A program made the position numbers and the translations under genes. Under the pieces are notes generated by a model. It searched no databases. It was not told the DNA's origin and worked only from the letters and a program-made list of their open reading frames with translations. From Methylobacter marinus A45 (GTDB lineage Bacteria > Pseudomonadota > Gammaproteobacteria > Methylococcales > Methylomonadaceae), in assembly GCF_000383855.1 (NCBI RefSeq), contig NZ_KB912877.1, forward strand, positions 1 to 64,000: a stretch of 64,000 nt of DNA, in the 5' to 3' direction. This document shows, one piece after another, positions 52,889-61,121 of the stretch (position 1 is its first letter; each line of letters begins with the position of its first letter).

Positions 52889-53182
52889 TTATCTTCTGCT
52901 AAGAGAGTTCGCGATAATTATGGCGCCTATAATAATGGCAACACTCGCCGGAAGAATCGCTACTACTTTAAAAAATAGGTAAATAAACACCCCGGCCAAA
53001 ATCAATAATGAAAGCTCTCGCGCCTGGACCGCTGCAAAAATCAAGCAAGCCCAACTTTTCCATTCATCTTCTGGATATTCATTGGTTAGAACCCAGGCCG
53101 CATAAAGCATAAGTGCGGCGAGTGGATAGCGGAACCACCATCGGCCTTCTTTATTTCCTGCATTTTCTAGTGAATTGTCCAT
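52889..53182 (-). CDS. Small membrane protein (97 residues)
   Basis: Two to three membrane segments, including YPLAALMLYAAWVLTNEY and LLILAGVFIYLFFKVVAILP, end in a basic tail. The ATG at 53182 (MDNSLENAG) avoids overlap with integrase; an ATG at 53203 is also in frame and would overlap it. Unknown function. Gene order suggests cotranscription with integrase. Confidence 0.55.
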   Translation of the reverse strand: MDNSLENAGNKEGRWWFRYPLAALMLYAAWVLTNEYPEDEWKSWACLIFAAVQARELSLLILAGVFIYLFFKVVAILPASVAIIIGAIIIANSLSRR

Positions 53183-53186
53183 GTGT

Positions 53187-54434
53187 TTATGCTCGCTTGC
53201 CAATCGGAATCACATCAGCACCACTCTTTAAGCTGTCCATATAATCCGCCCAGGCTTGCATCATCTTTCGGCGCTCATCCAGGTATTGCGCCCGGTTATA
53301 GGCCGCTCTTACGGCATCCTTCGGCATATGGCACAGTTGCCGCTCTATGGCATCTGGAGACCAACCTTGTTCATTCAGTAATGTTGAAGCCGTGGTCCGG
53401 AACCCGTGGGCGCAATGAATATCATCGTAACCCATGATCTGCAATGCGTTCTGAATGGTCCGCTTGCTCATCGGTTTGTTGTGATCGCTGCCTTTGGGGA
53501 AAACGTACTCGGAATGCCCTGTAACGGGCCTTAATTCGGTCAGTATTTTGATTGCTTGGGAAGAAAGGGGAACGATGTGATTGATTCCGGTTTTAGATGC
53601 CAAATAGCGCCATTCCTTTGCTTCAATATCAATCCCGGCCCATTCCATCAGTCTCATTTCACCGGGGCGGCAAAATAGCACCGGAAGCAGCCTTAACGCC
53701 GATTTAACGGTAAATGTGCCGTTATAGGCGTCAATATCGCGTAAGAGCCTACCTACATCAGCGGGATTTGTAAGAGCTGGACGGTGATTGCCCTGATGGG
53801 ATCTCAGCATCTTTGCTACTGGCTGAGCAACGTCATAATCCGCCAGACCGTGAGCGATTGCATAGCCAAAAACTGCGCTTATTTCCGCTCTTAAGGCTTT
53901 AGCGGTGGCTGTTTTTCCTGAATCGATGGCTTTAATGACAGCCATAATGTCGGGCGACTTGACCGCTTTAATGTCCATGCCGCCAATGATGGGGAAAACA
54001 TAGGTTTTGAACCTGCCCAGCTTGCTTGCATAAGTCTGCTCGGCTAGCTGATGCTTGATGGAGCGGAACCACTGCCCCGCTATGTCTTCGAATGATCCGA
54101 CAATAGGCAACCCTGCCTTTATTCTTTTTTCGTTCTCTGTGGCCTCATGACGGGCCTTTTTCACTGCCTTCCTTGTATCGCTGGGATCTATGCCGTTAGC
54201 GGCCAGCTTTCGCGCCTCCTCCGCCTTACGCCTCGCATCCGCTAAACTGGTATCAGGATATGTACCTAATGATAATGTCTTGCGCTTACTGTCTATGCTG
54301 TAGTCGAATCGCCACCACCGCGCACCACTGGGCTTGATGAGCAAATACAAACCATCGCCATCATTTAGCCGCTTATCTTTTATGTTGGGCTTGGCGCTCT
54401 TGATTGCGCTGTCTTTCAGTAACTCTTTAGCCAT
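53187..54434 (-). CDS. int: P4-type tyrosine integrase
   Basis: The 415-residue product has the N-terminal DUF4102 arm-binding domain (DGDGLYLLIKPSGARWWRFD). The catalytic domain follows, with Arg in CRPGEMRLMEW, His-x-x-Arg in CAHGFRTTAS and the tyrosine nucleophile region YNRAQYLDERRKMMQAWADY. It recombines the 30-bp attachment sequence. The gene lies 160 bp from attR, with GTTACTGTAAATG repeats in the interval, typical of integrase promoter and arm sites. Confidence 0.94.
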   Translation of the reverse strand: MAKELLKDSAIKSAKPNIKDKRLNDGDGLYLLIKPSGARWWRFDYSIDSKRKTLSLGTYPDTSLADARRKAEEARKLAANGIDPSDTRKAVKKARHEATENEKRIKAGLPIVGSFEDIAGQWFRSIKHQLAEQTYASKLGRFKTYVFPIIGGMDIKAVKSPDIMAVIKAIDSGKTATAKALRAEISAVFGYAIAHGLADYDVAQPVAKMLRSHQGNHRPALTNPADVGRLLRDIDAYNGTFTVKSALRLLPVLFCRPGEMRLMEWAGIDIEAKEWRYLASKTGINHIVPLSSQAIKILTELRPVTGHSEYVFPKGSDHNKPMSKRTIQNALQIMGYDDIHCAHGFRTTASTLLNEQGWSPDAIERQLCHMPKDAVRAAYNRAQYLDERRKMMQAWADYMDSLKSGADVIPIGKRA

Positions 54435-54507
54435 TTACAGTAACTCCTCATTGGTATTTTAGAGTTACTGTAAATGTTACTGCTTAAAATGTCGAATGTT
54501 ACTGTAT
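54431..54507. promoter_or_regulatory. Arm-type sites in the integrase promoter region
   Basis: CATTTACAGTAACTC (54431-54445) is mirrored by GAGTTACTGTAAATG (54462-54476). This continues as TTACTGC, and a further ATGTTACTGTAT follows near 54494. The AGTTACTGTAAATGTTACTG motif also occurs near attL (45701). The array spans the integrase start and likely binds Int or AlpA. Confidence 0.65.
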
Positions 54508-54594
54508 CTCGATGCACTTCAATGAATGGATAAAGTAGGTAAATACCATGATAAACAAGGCGTTAAAGACTTTATCGAACATCAATAAACCTTA

Positions 54595-54624
54595 ATTATT
54601 TTTTTGTCATGAAAAAATAAGCCG
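54595..54624. other. Attachment site attR inside the 3' end of a host gene
   Basis: Identical to attL (45625-45654). On the minus strand it encodes the final residues SAYFFMTKK and the stop codon of the secreted-protein gene, so integration leaves that gene complete. Confidence 0.85.
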
Positions 54625-54985
54625 ATTGGCATTTAAGAATCATTTTGTTGTTTTCTTTTTCAACTGCAGTGCAGGTTTCCATTCTGGAGCGGCCGGGAGC
54701 GGCTTGCTTGACCAGTTTACCGTCTTCGACGGAATAATTGAGTACTGCGCGCAGCTGATCGATCCGTGCGTGGGCATCCGATTCCTGGGAAATGCCTTCC
54801 ATCGTACCATCTGCCCTGAAGGTCCAAACAGTGTTCAAGCTTCTTGACTTGGTACCTTCGCGATCAACTGATTCCTTGTCGATTTGCCAGCTGCCGATCA
54901 GATCGGACTGAGTCAATGGAACGTCCGCATTCGCGGAAAAAGACAAGAACATCAGAGCGCAAACAGAAAACCGAGTAAATTGCAT
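54596..54985 (-). CDS. Secreted lipocalin-like hypothetical protein (integration target)
   Basis: The 129-residue product has an N-terminal signal peptide (MQFTRFSVCALMFLSFSANA). The mature part is beta-rich with QSDLIGSWQIDKESVDREGT and VWTFRADGTMEG, a pattern common to small lipocalin-like export proteins. Two cysteines (TCTAV and KCQSA) could pair. Its last nine codons and stop lie in attR. The specific function is unknown. Confidence 0.7.
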   Translation of the reverse strand: MQFTRFSVCALMFLSFSANADVPLTQSDLIGSWQIDKESVDREGTKSRSLNTVWTFRADGTMEGISQESDAHARIDQLRAVLNYSVEDGKLVKQAAPGRSRMETCTAVEKENNKMILKCQSAYFFMTKK

Positions 54986-55495
54986 GGTTAAAACCTTATA
55001 AATAGTAAGTTAAAGTTCGCCATTATAGCACGGAACTTTTTGCATTCAGCGGAAATGCAATGAAGCCGAAACTGACTGGATTATGGTCTCTTGACGCAAT
55101 CGTGTATAAACGTTTGGAGTCTTTTTAGAACCGGCGCTGTCTGAGCTGAAAAGCATCCTGTCCATTCAAACCGGGTCACAGGAAGGTCGAAACTTTATAT
55201 CCGTATGGCTAGCAAGCATTTATGGCAATGAATGCCGCCCACACCGGACAAACCTTGTCGCTGTTGGATGCGATCGGCGTTTATGACCGTGAAGTGGGGC
55301 CTTGGACCTGGAGCATCTTGCATAAGTGACGCCGCGTCAGAGGCCAACCGCTCTCGCTGAGCCAGCGTGCTATATGCATAGAGTGAAATCGACGCTACGC
55401 CCGGCATCATCCGATTGGGCCGCTGTTACGAGAGAGCCGGCACGCGTATACACGGCTACGCAGGCTCATCAATTTACAAGCCGAGGAAACTGCTC
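54986..55495. other. Gene-free 510-bp stretch with a possible remnant
   Basis: A plus-strand frame near 55222-55329 encodes a ~36-residue peptide (MAMNAAHTGQTLSLLDAIGV on), with no clear ribosome site. It may be a fragment of a larger gene. A minus frame over the same DNA is not credible. Nothing else is supported. Confidence 0.3.
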
Positions 55496-55969
55496 ATGTT
55501 AATCCGAGACTTTATGACCCCCAAACCCATTACCGTTCAGCCGGAAACGCCGGTTAAAGAGGTGGCGGACCTACTGATAGCCAATCGCATCAATGGCGTT
55601 CCCGTCGTAGATGCCGAAGGCTTGTTGCTCGGTATCGTCACAGCCGAGGATCTAATTGACCGAGGACTAGACGAACGGCTCAAACCGCGCGAATCCATCT
55701 GGAAGGAGAATTTCTGGATTTCCTATTTTGCCCCTAAAGATCCTCAGCCCGGCAAAGCCGAGGGCCGTACAGCTGCTGAGATAATGAGTACGGATGTGTA
55801 CAGCGTTGAACCAGACATGCGCTTGTTCGAAGCCGCCCGGCTGATGGTGGAGTATCAGGTGACCTCCCTGCCGGTAGTGGAAGCGGGAAAACTGGTTGGC
55901 ATCATTTCCCGAATCGATCTTCTTGCTTGCTGGGAAGAGCTCGAGAGCCGATTGCACAAAGAGGATTGA
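55496..55969 (+). CDS. Tandem CBS-domain protein
   Basis: The product has 157 residues from the ATG at 55496, which has GAGGAAA upstream; an in-frame extension to 55415 is unsupported. Two CBS motifs (MTPKPITVQPETPVKEVADL and IMSTDVYSVEPDMRLFEAAR) flank a linker with KENFWISYFAP. CBS pairs bind adenosine nucleotides and sense energy state. No catalytic domain is attached. Confidence 0.88.
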   Translation: MLIRDFMTPKPITVQPETPVKEVADLLIANRINGVPVVDAEGLLLGIVTAEDLIDRGLDERLKPRESIWKENFWISYFAPKDPQPGKAEGRTAAEIMSTDVYSVEPDMRLFEAARLMVEYQVTSLPVVEAGKLVGIISRIDLLACWEELESRLHKED

Positions 55970-56241
55970 CAACGCCTGAAGTAATTGAACGATACCTGGG
56001 CACAACACTATAAAATGGCATACTGATTTGCCGATCTCGGTGTTATTTTATTGCCTGCGCGTATAGAAATATTTATAAAAACAAACCGATTCAATGTCAT
56101 TTATTCCATCTTGACATTGCTAAGGATTTGGTCGTCAATAATGTCCCTGTTTAAACATAGGATGATGATATGGACTCCTCTTCACTCCCACGGTGTCATA
56201 ATGCACCCAACAATAAACAACGGAGCAAAGAGGAGCCCGAA

Positions 56242-57258
56242 ATGAATGATAATGTAGTTGGCCTGGACATCGCAAAGAACATCTTTCACTGCTATAGCCT
56301 GAACGCCGAGGGCAAAGCGATCAGGAAAAAGCTCAAGCGAGCAGAATTGCTGGCTTTTTTCGCCAATTACCCGGCGAGTCTGATTGGCATAGAAGCTTGC
56401 GGCGGAGCCCATCATTGGGGGAGAGAACTGACTAAGCTGGGGCATCAGGTCGTGCTGCTGAATGCCCGTTACGTCAAAAACTTCGTGGTGGGCAATAAGA
56501 ACGACTTTAACGATGCGCAAGCGATCTTCGATGCCGTGACCCGGCCGAACAAGCGAGTGGTGGCGATCAAAACGCTGGAACAACAGGATGTGCAACTGGT
56601 TCATAACATCCGGCAGGATCTGGTGGACAAACGTACGGCACTGGTCAATCAGCTCCGGGGCTTATTGAGCGAAAGAGGGATTGTCATAGCCCAGGGGATC
56701 GATCGGGTCAGAAAAGAACTGCCCTTGATCCTGGAGGAGGCGGAAAACGGCTTGACCCCGCTCAGCCGTGAAGTGTTGGCCGAACAATACGGGCAATTGA
56801 AGGCGCTGGATCAAGCCATCAAGGACCAGGACCGGCGGATCAGCCGGCTGTGCAACAGCAACGCCTTAAGCCGGCGATTTCTGGAGGTTCCCGGGATAGG
56901 ACCGATCACCGCTACGATCGTCGCAGCCGATCTTGGCCACGGCAAGGGCTATGCCAGCAGCCGGGATTATGCCGCCAGTTTGGGTGTCGTACCCAGGCAG
57001 CATAGCAGCGGGGATAAAGCGGTGTATCTGGGCATCAGCAAACGGGGCAATCGCTATATCCGTACCAAGCTCATTCATGGTGCCCGGTCGGTGGTCAAGT
57101 ACTGCAGTGGCAAGACCGACCCATTAAACCGATGGCTGCAAGCCCTGGTTGAACGGCGGGGCTTCAATAAGGCCGTGGTCGCCCTGGCCAACAAGAATGC
57201 CCGGATCCTGTGGGCGATGGCGACTAAAGAGCAAGCTTACGAGCCTAAGGCGGCCTAA
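56242..57258 (+). CDS. IS110/IS1111 family transposase
   Basis: The product has 338 residues from the ATG at 56242, which is preceded by GAGGAG; upstream frame to 56170 is rejected. The N-terminal DEDD RuvC-like domain has GLDIAKNIFHCYSLN, GIEACGGAHHW and KNDFNDAQAI. The C-terminal Tnp_20 domain has LEVPGIGPITATIVAADLGH and the Ser region near AASLGVVPRQHSSGDKA. It is a full-length, apparently intact recombinase, guided by a bridge RNA in characterised relatives. Confidence 0.95.
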   Translation: MNDNVVGLDIAKNIFHCYSLNAEGKAIRKKLKRAELLAFFANYPASLIGIEACGGAHHWGRELTKLGHQVVLLNARYVKNFVVGNKNDFNDAQAIFDAVTRPNKRVVAIKTLEQQDVQLVHNIRQDLVDKRTALVNQLRGLLSERGIVIAQGIDRVRKELPLILEEAENGLTPLSREVLAEQYGQLKALDQAIKDQDRRISRLCNSNALSRRFLEVPGIGPITATIVAADLGHGKGYASSRDYAASLGVVPRQHSSGDKAVYLGISKRGNRYIRTKLIHGARSVVKYCSGKTDPLNRWLQALVERRGFNKAVVALANKNARILWAMATKEQAYEPKAA

Positions 57259-57267
57259 TTAGGCACC

Positions 57268-57608
57268 GGGTTATCCACCCTTTGCCCACCGACTGCGTGA
57301 AAGTGAAGCACTTCGTCCGTGGACAAAGCGTGGATAACCCTCTTGAGCACTATTTTAACCGAGTACACAAGATTGCGGAGGCAAGTTAACGATTAGTGAT
57401 GACAACAACAGGTCAGACCGGTGCTTTCCAAACCCGCTCAGCACATAGGTTCTTAAGAAACCGTTAGGATGGTTGAGGTGAAAGCGCGCGGATAGATTCA
57501 TCAGGAGTCCTGAGGTAAGAAAACCTCTGTTAAGAGACCGAATATATGGCGGCAATCTTGATCTCTGTTAGTGACATTACAAAATTGAAAACTTGGCTTG
57601 CAATAATC
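57268..57608 (+). ncRNA. Candidate bridge RNA of the IS1111-type element
   Basis: GGGTTATCCAC (57268-57278) pairs perfectly with GTGGATAACCC (57330-57340). An inner CCACcGAC/GTCcGTGG helix and a GTGAAG-CA-CTTC tip complete a long 5' stem-loop. About 260 bp of further structured, non-coding DNA follow up to the right inverted repeat. In IS1111-group elements the bridge RNA is encoded in the right non-coding end, so position and structure both fit. Exact ends are unknown. Confidence 0.65.
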
Positions 57609-57624
57609 GAGGAGTCCATATATG

Positions 57625-57751
57625 TGCCGACGACAGGAGGCGCATCGTTCGCGAGCGATGCGCTTCGCTTCGCCGCCTGGAACGCCTACTTTTGGTCAGC
57701 ATATCCTATGCAAGATTCTGATTTCAGGAAGTCATTTTTAGCCAAATCCTA
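57625..57751. repeat. Dispersed ~120-bp repeat, copy B (IS-interrupted)
   Basis: TGCCGACGACAGGAGGCGCA through to TTTTTAGCCAAATCC is the reverse complement of 15711-15829 with scattered differences. It contains the palindrome GCGCATCGTTCGCGAGCGATGC. Its remaining left part (TTTAAACATAGGATG, 56150-56164) is on the other side of the IS. Confidence 0.75.
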
Positions 57752-57819
57752 AGGTGAGGCTAACTGAGCTGCGTGGCTTTTCGCACAGTTCCGTTTGGCC
57801 ATAGGATTATATGCTACGT

Positions 57820-58221
57820 TTATGCAGAGAGACCTGAAAGGGTTTGTTCGAAGCGCGCAAGGTTGACTGGTGCACGGGAATGTGTACCTTTCCCAATTAG
57901 AGTTTTGCCGTCGTGCGCCAGCACTTCGAACTCAATTAGCTTGTGCGTGACTTTGGTAACTCTAGCATATGCGGTAACGGTGCGGCCAACTGGCGTAGGC
58001 GCCAAGTGACGTATATTGACGTCGACGCCAACAGAGACCCACCCGGCTGGCAGGTAAGGCTGGACGGCGTTACTTGCCGCGATTTCCATCAAGTGGATCA
58101 TGCAGGGAGTCGCATAGACCTCCGGCATGTTTGAATGGAAGTGGCACACGGTCAGCTCCTTTGTTACTACTGTAGTTGCCCCTGCTTCGGCCCCGACAGT
58201 TATTTTGATGGCGGAATTCAT
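57820..58221 (-). CDS. Hotdog thioesterase (FlK-like)
   Basis: The 133-residue product has ELTVCHFHSNMPEVYATPCM, LMEIAASNAVQPYLPAGWVS, VNIRHLAPTPVGRTVTAYAR and FEVLAHDGKTLIGKGTHSR, the pattern of the fluoroacetyl-CoA thioesterase-like hotdog family. It probably hydrolyses a short acyl-CoA. It lies 32 bp downstream of the CYTH gene on the same strand. Confidence 0.85.
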   Translation of the reverse strand: MNSAIKITVGAEAGATTVVTKELTVCHFHSNMPEVYATPCMIHLMEIAASNAVQPYLPAGWVSVGVDVNIRHLAPTPVGRTVTAYARVTKVTHKLIEFEVLAHDGKTLIGKGTHSRAPVNLARFEQTLSGLSA

Positions 58222-58253
58222 GATTGTCTCTTTATAGTATTTAGCGCTTCAAC

Positions 58254-58805
58254 TCACCTGCCGACAGAAGTCGGAGAAAGGATCGCTTTATTGGGCAATT
58301 TTGCCAGTAGGTCCACATAGGCCTCTTCTACTAACTGTTGCGGGGAGATACCTAGCTTTTCCAGCAATTCATGAGCCACTGATACACCGGCTTCGTTAGG
58401 TTCGCCTTCAGCCAGGACGACTTCCAGTTCCAGAAAGTCTCCCAATTCGTCCACTTTATCCAAATGGATTCGCGTTCGCCCTGCCAAGAATAAGGTGCGG
58501 TGTTTGCGCACACGTCCAATTTCGCCATAGGCCAGCGACAACACCTGACGGATTGAATCAGGGGAAGCGGTCGGAGAGATGACATAGAAAGATTCCTTGG
58601 GGCCTGCGCCGTCTGGGCGCTGATAGAAAATCAGCTGTCCATCATGCTCAGAGAAAGCGCGAAGTTTCAGCCTGCCGTTGGGACAAGCAAAAAACGTATC
58701 GTCCTGGTGTATTTCGATGGGCCCTTCATCGGCGATTTCCGCTGCCACCGACTGCAGTGATTCGACGCTTTCAATTCGAGCTTTGATTTCAATATTTCTA
58801 GCCAT
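58254..58805 (-). CDS. CYTH-domain protein (class IV adenylate cyclase-like)
   Basis: The 183-residue product starts ARNIEIKARIESVESLQSVA, with the family-defining EIKAR strand. Further conserved tunnel residues are in NGRLKLRAFSEHDGQLIFYQ with RPD, VRKHRTLFL and TRIHLDKVDELGDFLELEVV. CYTH proteins act on triphosphates (cAMP formation, thiamine triphosphatase or tripolyphosphatase). The ARN-EIKAR start resembles the CyaB branch. The substrate cannot be set from sequence. Confidence 0.88.
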   Translation of the reverse strand: MARNIEIKARIESVESLQSVAAEIADEGPIEIHQDDTFFACPNGRLKLRAFSEHDGQLIFYQRPDGAGPKESFYVISPTASPDSIRQVLSLAYGEIGRVRKHRTLFLAGRTRIHLDKVDELGDFLELEVVLAEGEPNEAGVSVAHELLEKLGISPQQLVEEAYVDLLAKLPNKAILSPTSVGR

Positions 58806-58895
58806 AAGTAACTGATGTTACGCAGTAAGTTGAATTCAGATCGGTTTAGCAAGGTGTCGCTAGCGCGACGATTATTTGAATCGGGTTTATCGCAC

Positions 58896-59110
58896 CCGAA
58901 GGCGAGTTACTTTCTTTTGCGCGGCCAAAAGAAAGTAACCAAAGAAAAGGCCGCCCGTTGCCGCTTTTTCCTTGCGCTCCTCGCTTTCGGCGAGGGTTGC
59001 CAAAAGGGACTTCCTGTCCCTTTGGCAACGCGCTGCATCCATGCAGCGCCCCTTCGGGCTGTTCTCGCCGAAAGCTGCGGTGCTCGGCGCGGCAAACGGG
59101 ATAAAATCTT
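58896..59110. repeat. Highly structured ~210-bp dispersed repeat
   Basis: GTTACTTTCTTTTG (58906-58919) is perfectly mirrored at 58926-58939. CTTTCGGCGAG near 58983 pairs with CTCGCCGAAAG near 59064. Nested inside are GTTGCCAAAAGGGAC/GTCCCTTTGGCAAC and CGCTGCAT/ATGCAGCG. This sequence type recurs in many proteobacterial genomes as I recall. All reading frames across it are explained by the palindromes. Confidence 0.75.
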
Positions 59111-59193
59111 CCGTGCGTAACAACAGTAAGTAATAAAATGCTTGATGCCGAATTCAGCGGCTTATCTAGTGAAATAAGGGATGGGATCTAACT

Positions 59194-59814
59194 TCATCGG
59201 TTATTGGCCGCCAGTTTTACGCCAAAGCCAATGAGCGCCACGCCCGCAAGCCGGGCCGCGATTTTACGCACCGATGGCAATGGCGACAGCTTGCGAGCCA
59301 ACGCGTTGCCAACGAGCACGAGGCCTGCCTGATACAAAAAGCTGATGAGCGTAACATGCGCCATCAGGCCACCCAGCGTAATAGACGATGCATCCGCACA
59401 CAGGAACAGCGGGAAGAAGGCCAGAAAGAACAGAATAACTTTGGGATTGGTGAGGCTGACCAGGAAGGCCTGTTGAAAATAGCGCCAGCTGCTCTTTTTC
59501 TGTGGGGGTGTGCTCGCTACGTTGGCAGCAGGCGACCTGAGTAACTGAATGCCCAGCCAGCCCAAGTAAACAGCACCAACCCCTTGCAGTGCCTCGAACA
59601 CAAGCGGGTACGCATGCATCACGGCGGCCAGGCCGAGAACCGCTCCGCTCATGTATATGAAATCACCGAGCAAGGTACCCATAACGGCACCGAATCCCGC
59701 GCCGATACCGTGGCGTGCCGTGGCCGTGAGAATCGCCAGTGTGCCTGGTCCAGGAATCAGCTGAAAAATAAGAATTGCTGCGATAAAGCTCGCGTAGTTC
59801 TGGATGTCAAACAT
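59194..59814 (-). CDS. LysE-family amino-acid exporter
   Basis: The 206-residue product has six predicted membrane segments. The signature FQLIPGPGTLAILTATARHG lies at the N-terminus and FLVSLTNPKVILFFLAFFPL in the middle. It exports amino acids or related small metabolites. Monocistronic or the end of a minus-strand run. Confidence 0.92.
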   Translation of the reverse strand: MFDIQNYASFIAAILIFQLIPGPGTLAILTATARHGIGAGFGAVMGTLLGDFIYMSGAVLGLAAVMHAYPLVFEALQGVGAVYLGWLGIQLLRSPAANVASTPPQKKSSWRYFQQAFLVSLTNPKVILFFLAFFPLFLCADASSITLGGLMAHVTLISFLYQAGLVLVGNALARKLSPLPSVRKIAARLAGVALIGFGVKLAANNR

Positions 59815-59938
59815 GATTCAGTCTCCCTAGTGATGTCAAACGTTGGTTCTTCGATGAACTAATGGATGAGGTACGCCGTGATGCCGAACGGATGTTTAAG
59901 GCGATGCGAACGGTCGGATTGATGCATAGCGTTTGAGC

Positions 59939-60244
59939 TCATTCAAAAACCGGACGGAAGAAGCTACGGTCATAACTCAGGATACAACGTGTCTGTTCGG
60001 CGTATTCGAACGCGGCTTGGCACGCTGGGTCCTGGAGCGATTGGGCTCGGTATTCCTCATAGCGTGCAAAACTCGGAAAGGTAAACAGAGCCAGCGCAAC
60101 ATTGTTCGCACCCTCCGAAGGCATAAAATAGCCATGATGTTTTCCGCCGAACTTTTCCACGAGAGGAATCCACAGCTTCCCGTAATGCTCAAACTCTTTA
60201 AGCTTGTAGGGGTCAATGATGTAACGTAGATAGCAAGTGATCAT
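59939..60244 (-). CDS. NIPSNAP family protein
   Basis: The 101-residue product has CYLRYIIDPYKLKEFEHYGK, WIPLVEKFGGKHHGYFMPSE and LFTFPSFARYEEYRAQSLQD, the dimeric alpha-beta barrel NIPSNAP pattern. The function is unknown; the fold often occurs in small-molecule enzymes. It lies 37 bp downstream of the amidotransferase gene. Confidence 0.87.
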   Translation of the reverse strand: MITCYLRYIIDPYKLKEFEHYGKLWIPLVEKFGGKHHGYFMPSEGANNVALALFTFPSFARYEEYRAQSLQDPACQAAFEYAEQTRCILSYDRSFFRPVFE

Positions 60245-60281
60245 GTAGGTCTTTGATGGCTAATGTTGAACGCTAGGGATG

Positions 60282-60977
60282 TTAAACTGAATAACTCACT
60301 ACAGCGGCTAAGAAAGCTGTAATCAGCGGATGTGGCTGTTCAGGTGTAGAACGCTCCTGCGGGACAAACAATGTGCCAATGAAAAAGGGGTGATTCGGAT
60401 ACTCAATGACGCGCACTTCACCCTCGGCATCTGAGCCGGAAATAATCATCGGCCCTTGCTTCAATAGAGGGATGCAATCCGGATTGACGCCGAAATTGCA
60501 GTAATACCGCTCTTTCGCCGACAAACTGCCATAAATTACGTCCACTTGAGATCCCGGTACAAAACTAAGCTGCATCTCACGGCCAGCGAGTGAACAAGCC
60601 AATTGTGAAATAAACAGGCATGAGGCGTATGGATCGTATTCGGCGTGCTGCGCCTCCTTAAAGCCCAGGATATTACGGGCGTATTCAATCACAATGTGCT
60701 GAAACCCGCCACAAGTGCCCAAACAGGGAATCTTGTTTTCCCTCGCATAGCGAATGGCCCATAGAGTCTTCTCCATGTTCTTGTACGGGCTGCCAGGCGC
60801 CACCCATATGCCGGAATAGCGATCAAACAGGCTTTGGTCAATATCTTCCGTTGAAATCCATTCCGCTGTTATGTCTATAGCCAAAAAGTTTCGGACATGC
60901 TTGATGGCCGCATCGGTTGAAGCATGGGGTGGAAATGTCGGTGTATATTCACCAAGCAGGGCTATCGATTTACGCAT
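60282..60977 (-). CDS. Class I glutamine amidotransferase, CTP-synthase-like
   Basis: The product has 231 residues from the ATG at 60977. The nucleophile elbow reads CLGTCGGFQHIVIEYARNIL near residue 90 and matches the CTP synthase glutaminase domain. A late NHPFFIGTLFVPQERSTPEQ supplies the catalytic His. It lacks the synthetase half of PyrG, so it is a stand-alone paralogue that probably releases ammonia for, or hydrolyses, an unknown amide. Confidence 0.85.
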   Translation of the reverse strand: MRKSIALLGEYTPTFPPHASTDAAIKHVRNFLAIDITAEWISTEDIDQSLFDRYSGIWVAPGSPYKNMEKTLWAIRYARENKIPCLGTCGGFQHIVIEYARNILGFKEAQHAEYDPYASCLFISQLACSLAGREMQLSFVPGSQVDVIYGSLSAKERYYCNFGVNPDCIPLLKQGPMIISGSDAEGEVRVIEYPNHPFFIGTLFVPQERSTPEQPHPLITAFLAAVVSYSV

Positions 60978-61121
60978 TACGTTCAACTCCTTTGAGTGGT
61001 CTGATGATGTGGTAGAAAAACCCGCCAGCCAAAAGCGGGATCATATGTATTTGATTTTCCATGAACTGATTGTTCAAACTTGGCCAATACGGCTTCTCGG
61101 ACGGTTCCAGTGACAGGTTGC

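Larger units (their letters stand above)
45625..54624. mobile_element. Integrated P4-like satellite / plasmid-like element (~9 kb)
   Basis: The element is bounded by identical 30-bp direct repeats and has its P4-type integrase gene beside the right end. Nearly all genes are on the minus strand: integrase, membrane protein, HTH-like protein, AlpA, Rha-like protein, peptide, winged-helix-like protein, CHC2-type zinc protein, helicase, then an iteron origin, DUF5681 and small coupled genes. No capsid, tail or conjugation gene is seen. Integration targets the 3' end of a protein-coding gene (54596-54985) and rebuilds its last codons, instead of using a tRNA gene. Confidence 0.85.
56165..57624. 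mobile_element. IS1111-type (IS110 family) insertion sequence, ~1.46 kb
   Basis: A 13-bp perfect subterminal inverted repeat, ATATGGACTCCTC (56168-56180) and GAGGAGTCCATAT (57609-57621), brackets one transposase gene and a ~350-bp right non-coding region. Subterminal repeats are the mark of the IS1111 group. The left flank (TTTAAACATAGGATG) and right flank (TGCCGACGAC) rejoin to give the sequence found uninterrupted at 15822-15841 (inverse strand). The element is therefore inserted cleanly in a dispersed repeat, with the boundary defined to within ~3 bp. Confidence 0.85.

Noticed and set aside
58815-59123. Several overlapping frames of 60-101 codons on both strands
   Set aside because: They all read through the nested palindromic repeat at 58896-59110, and their similarity to each other follows from the inverted sequence.
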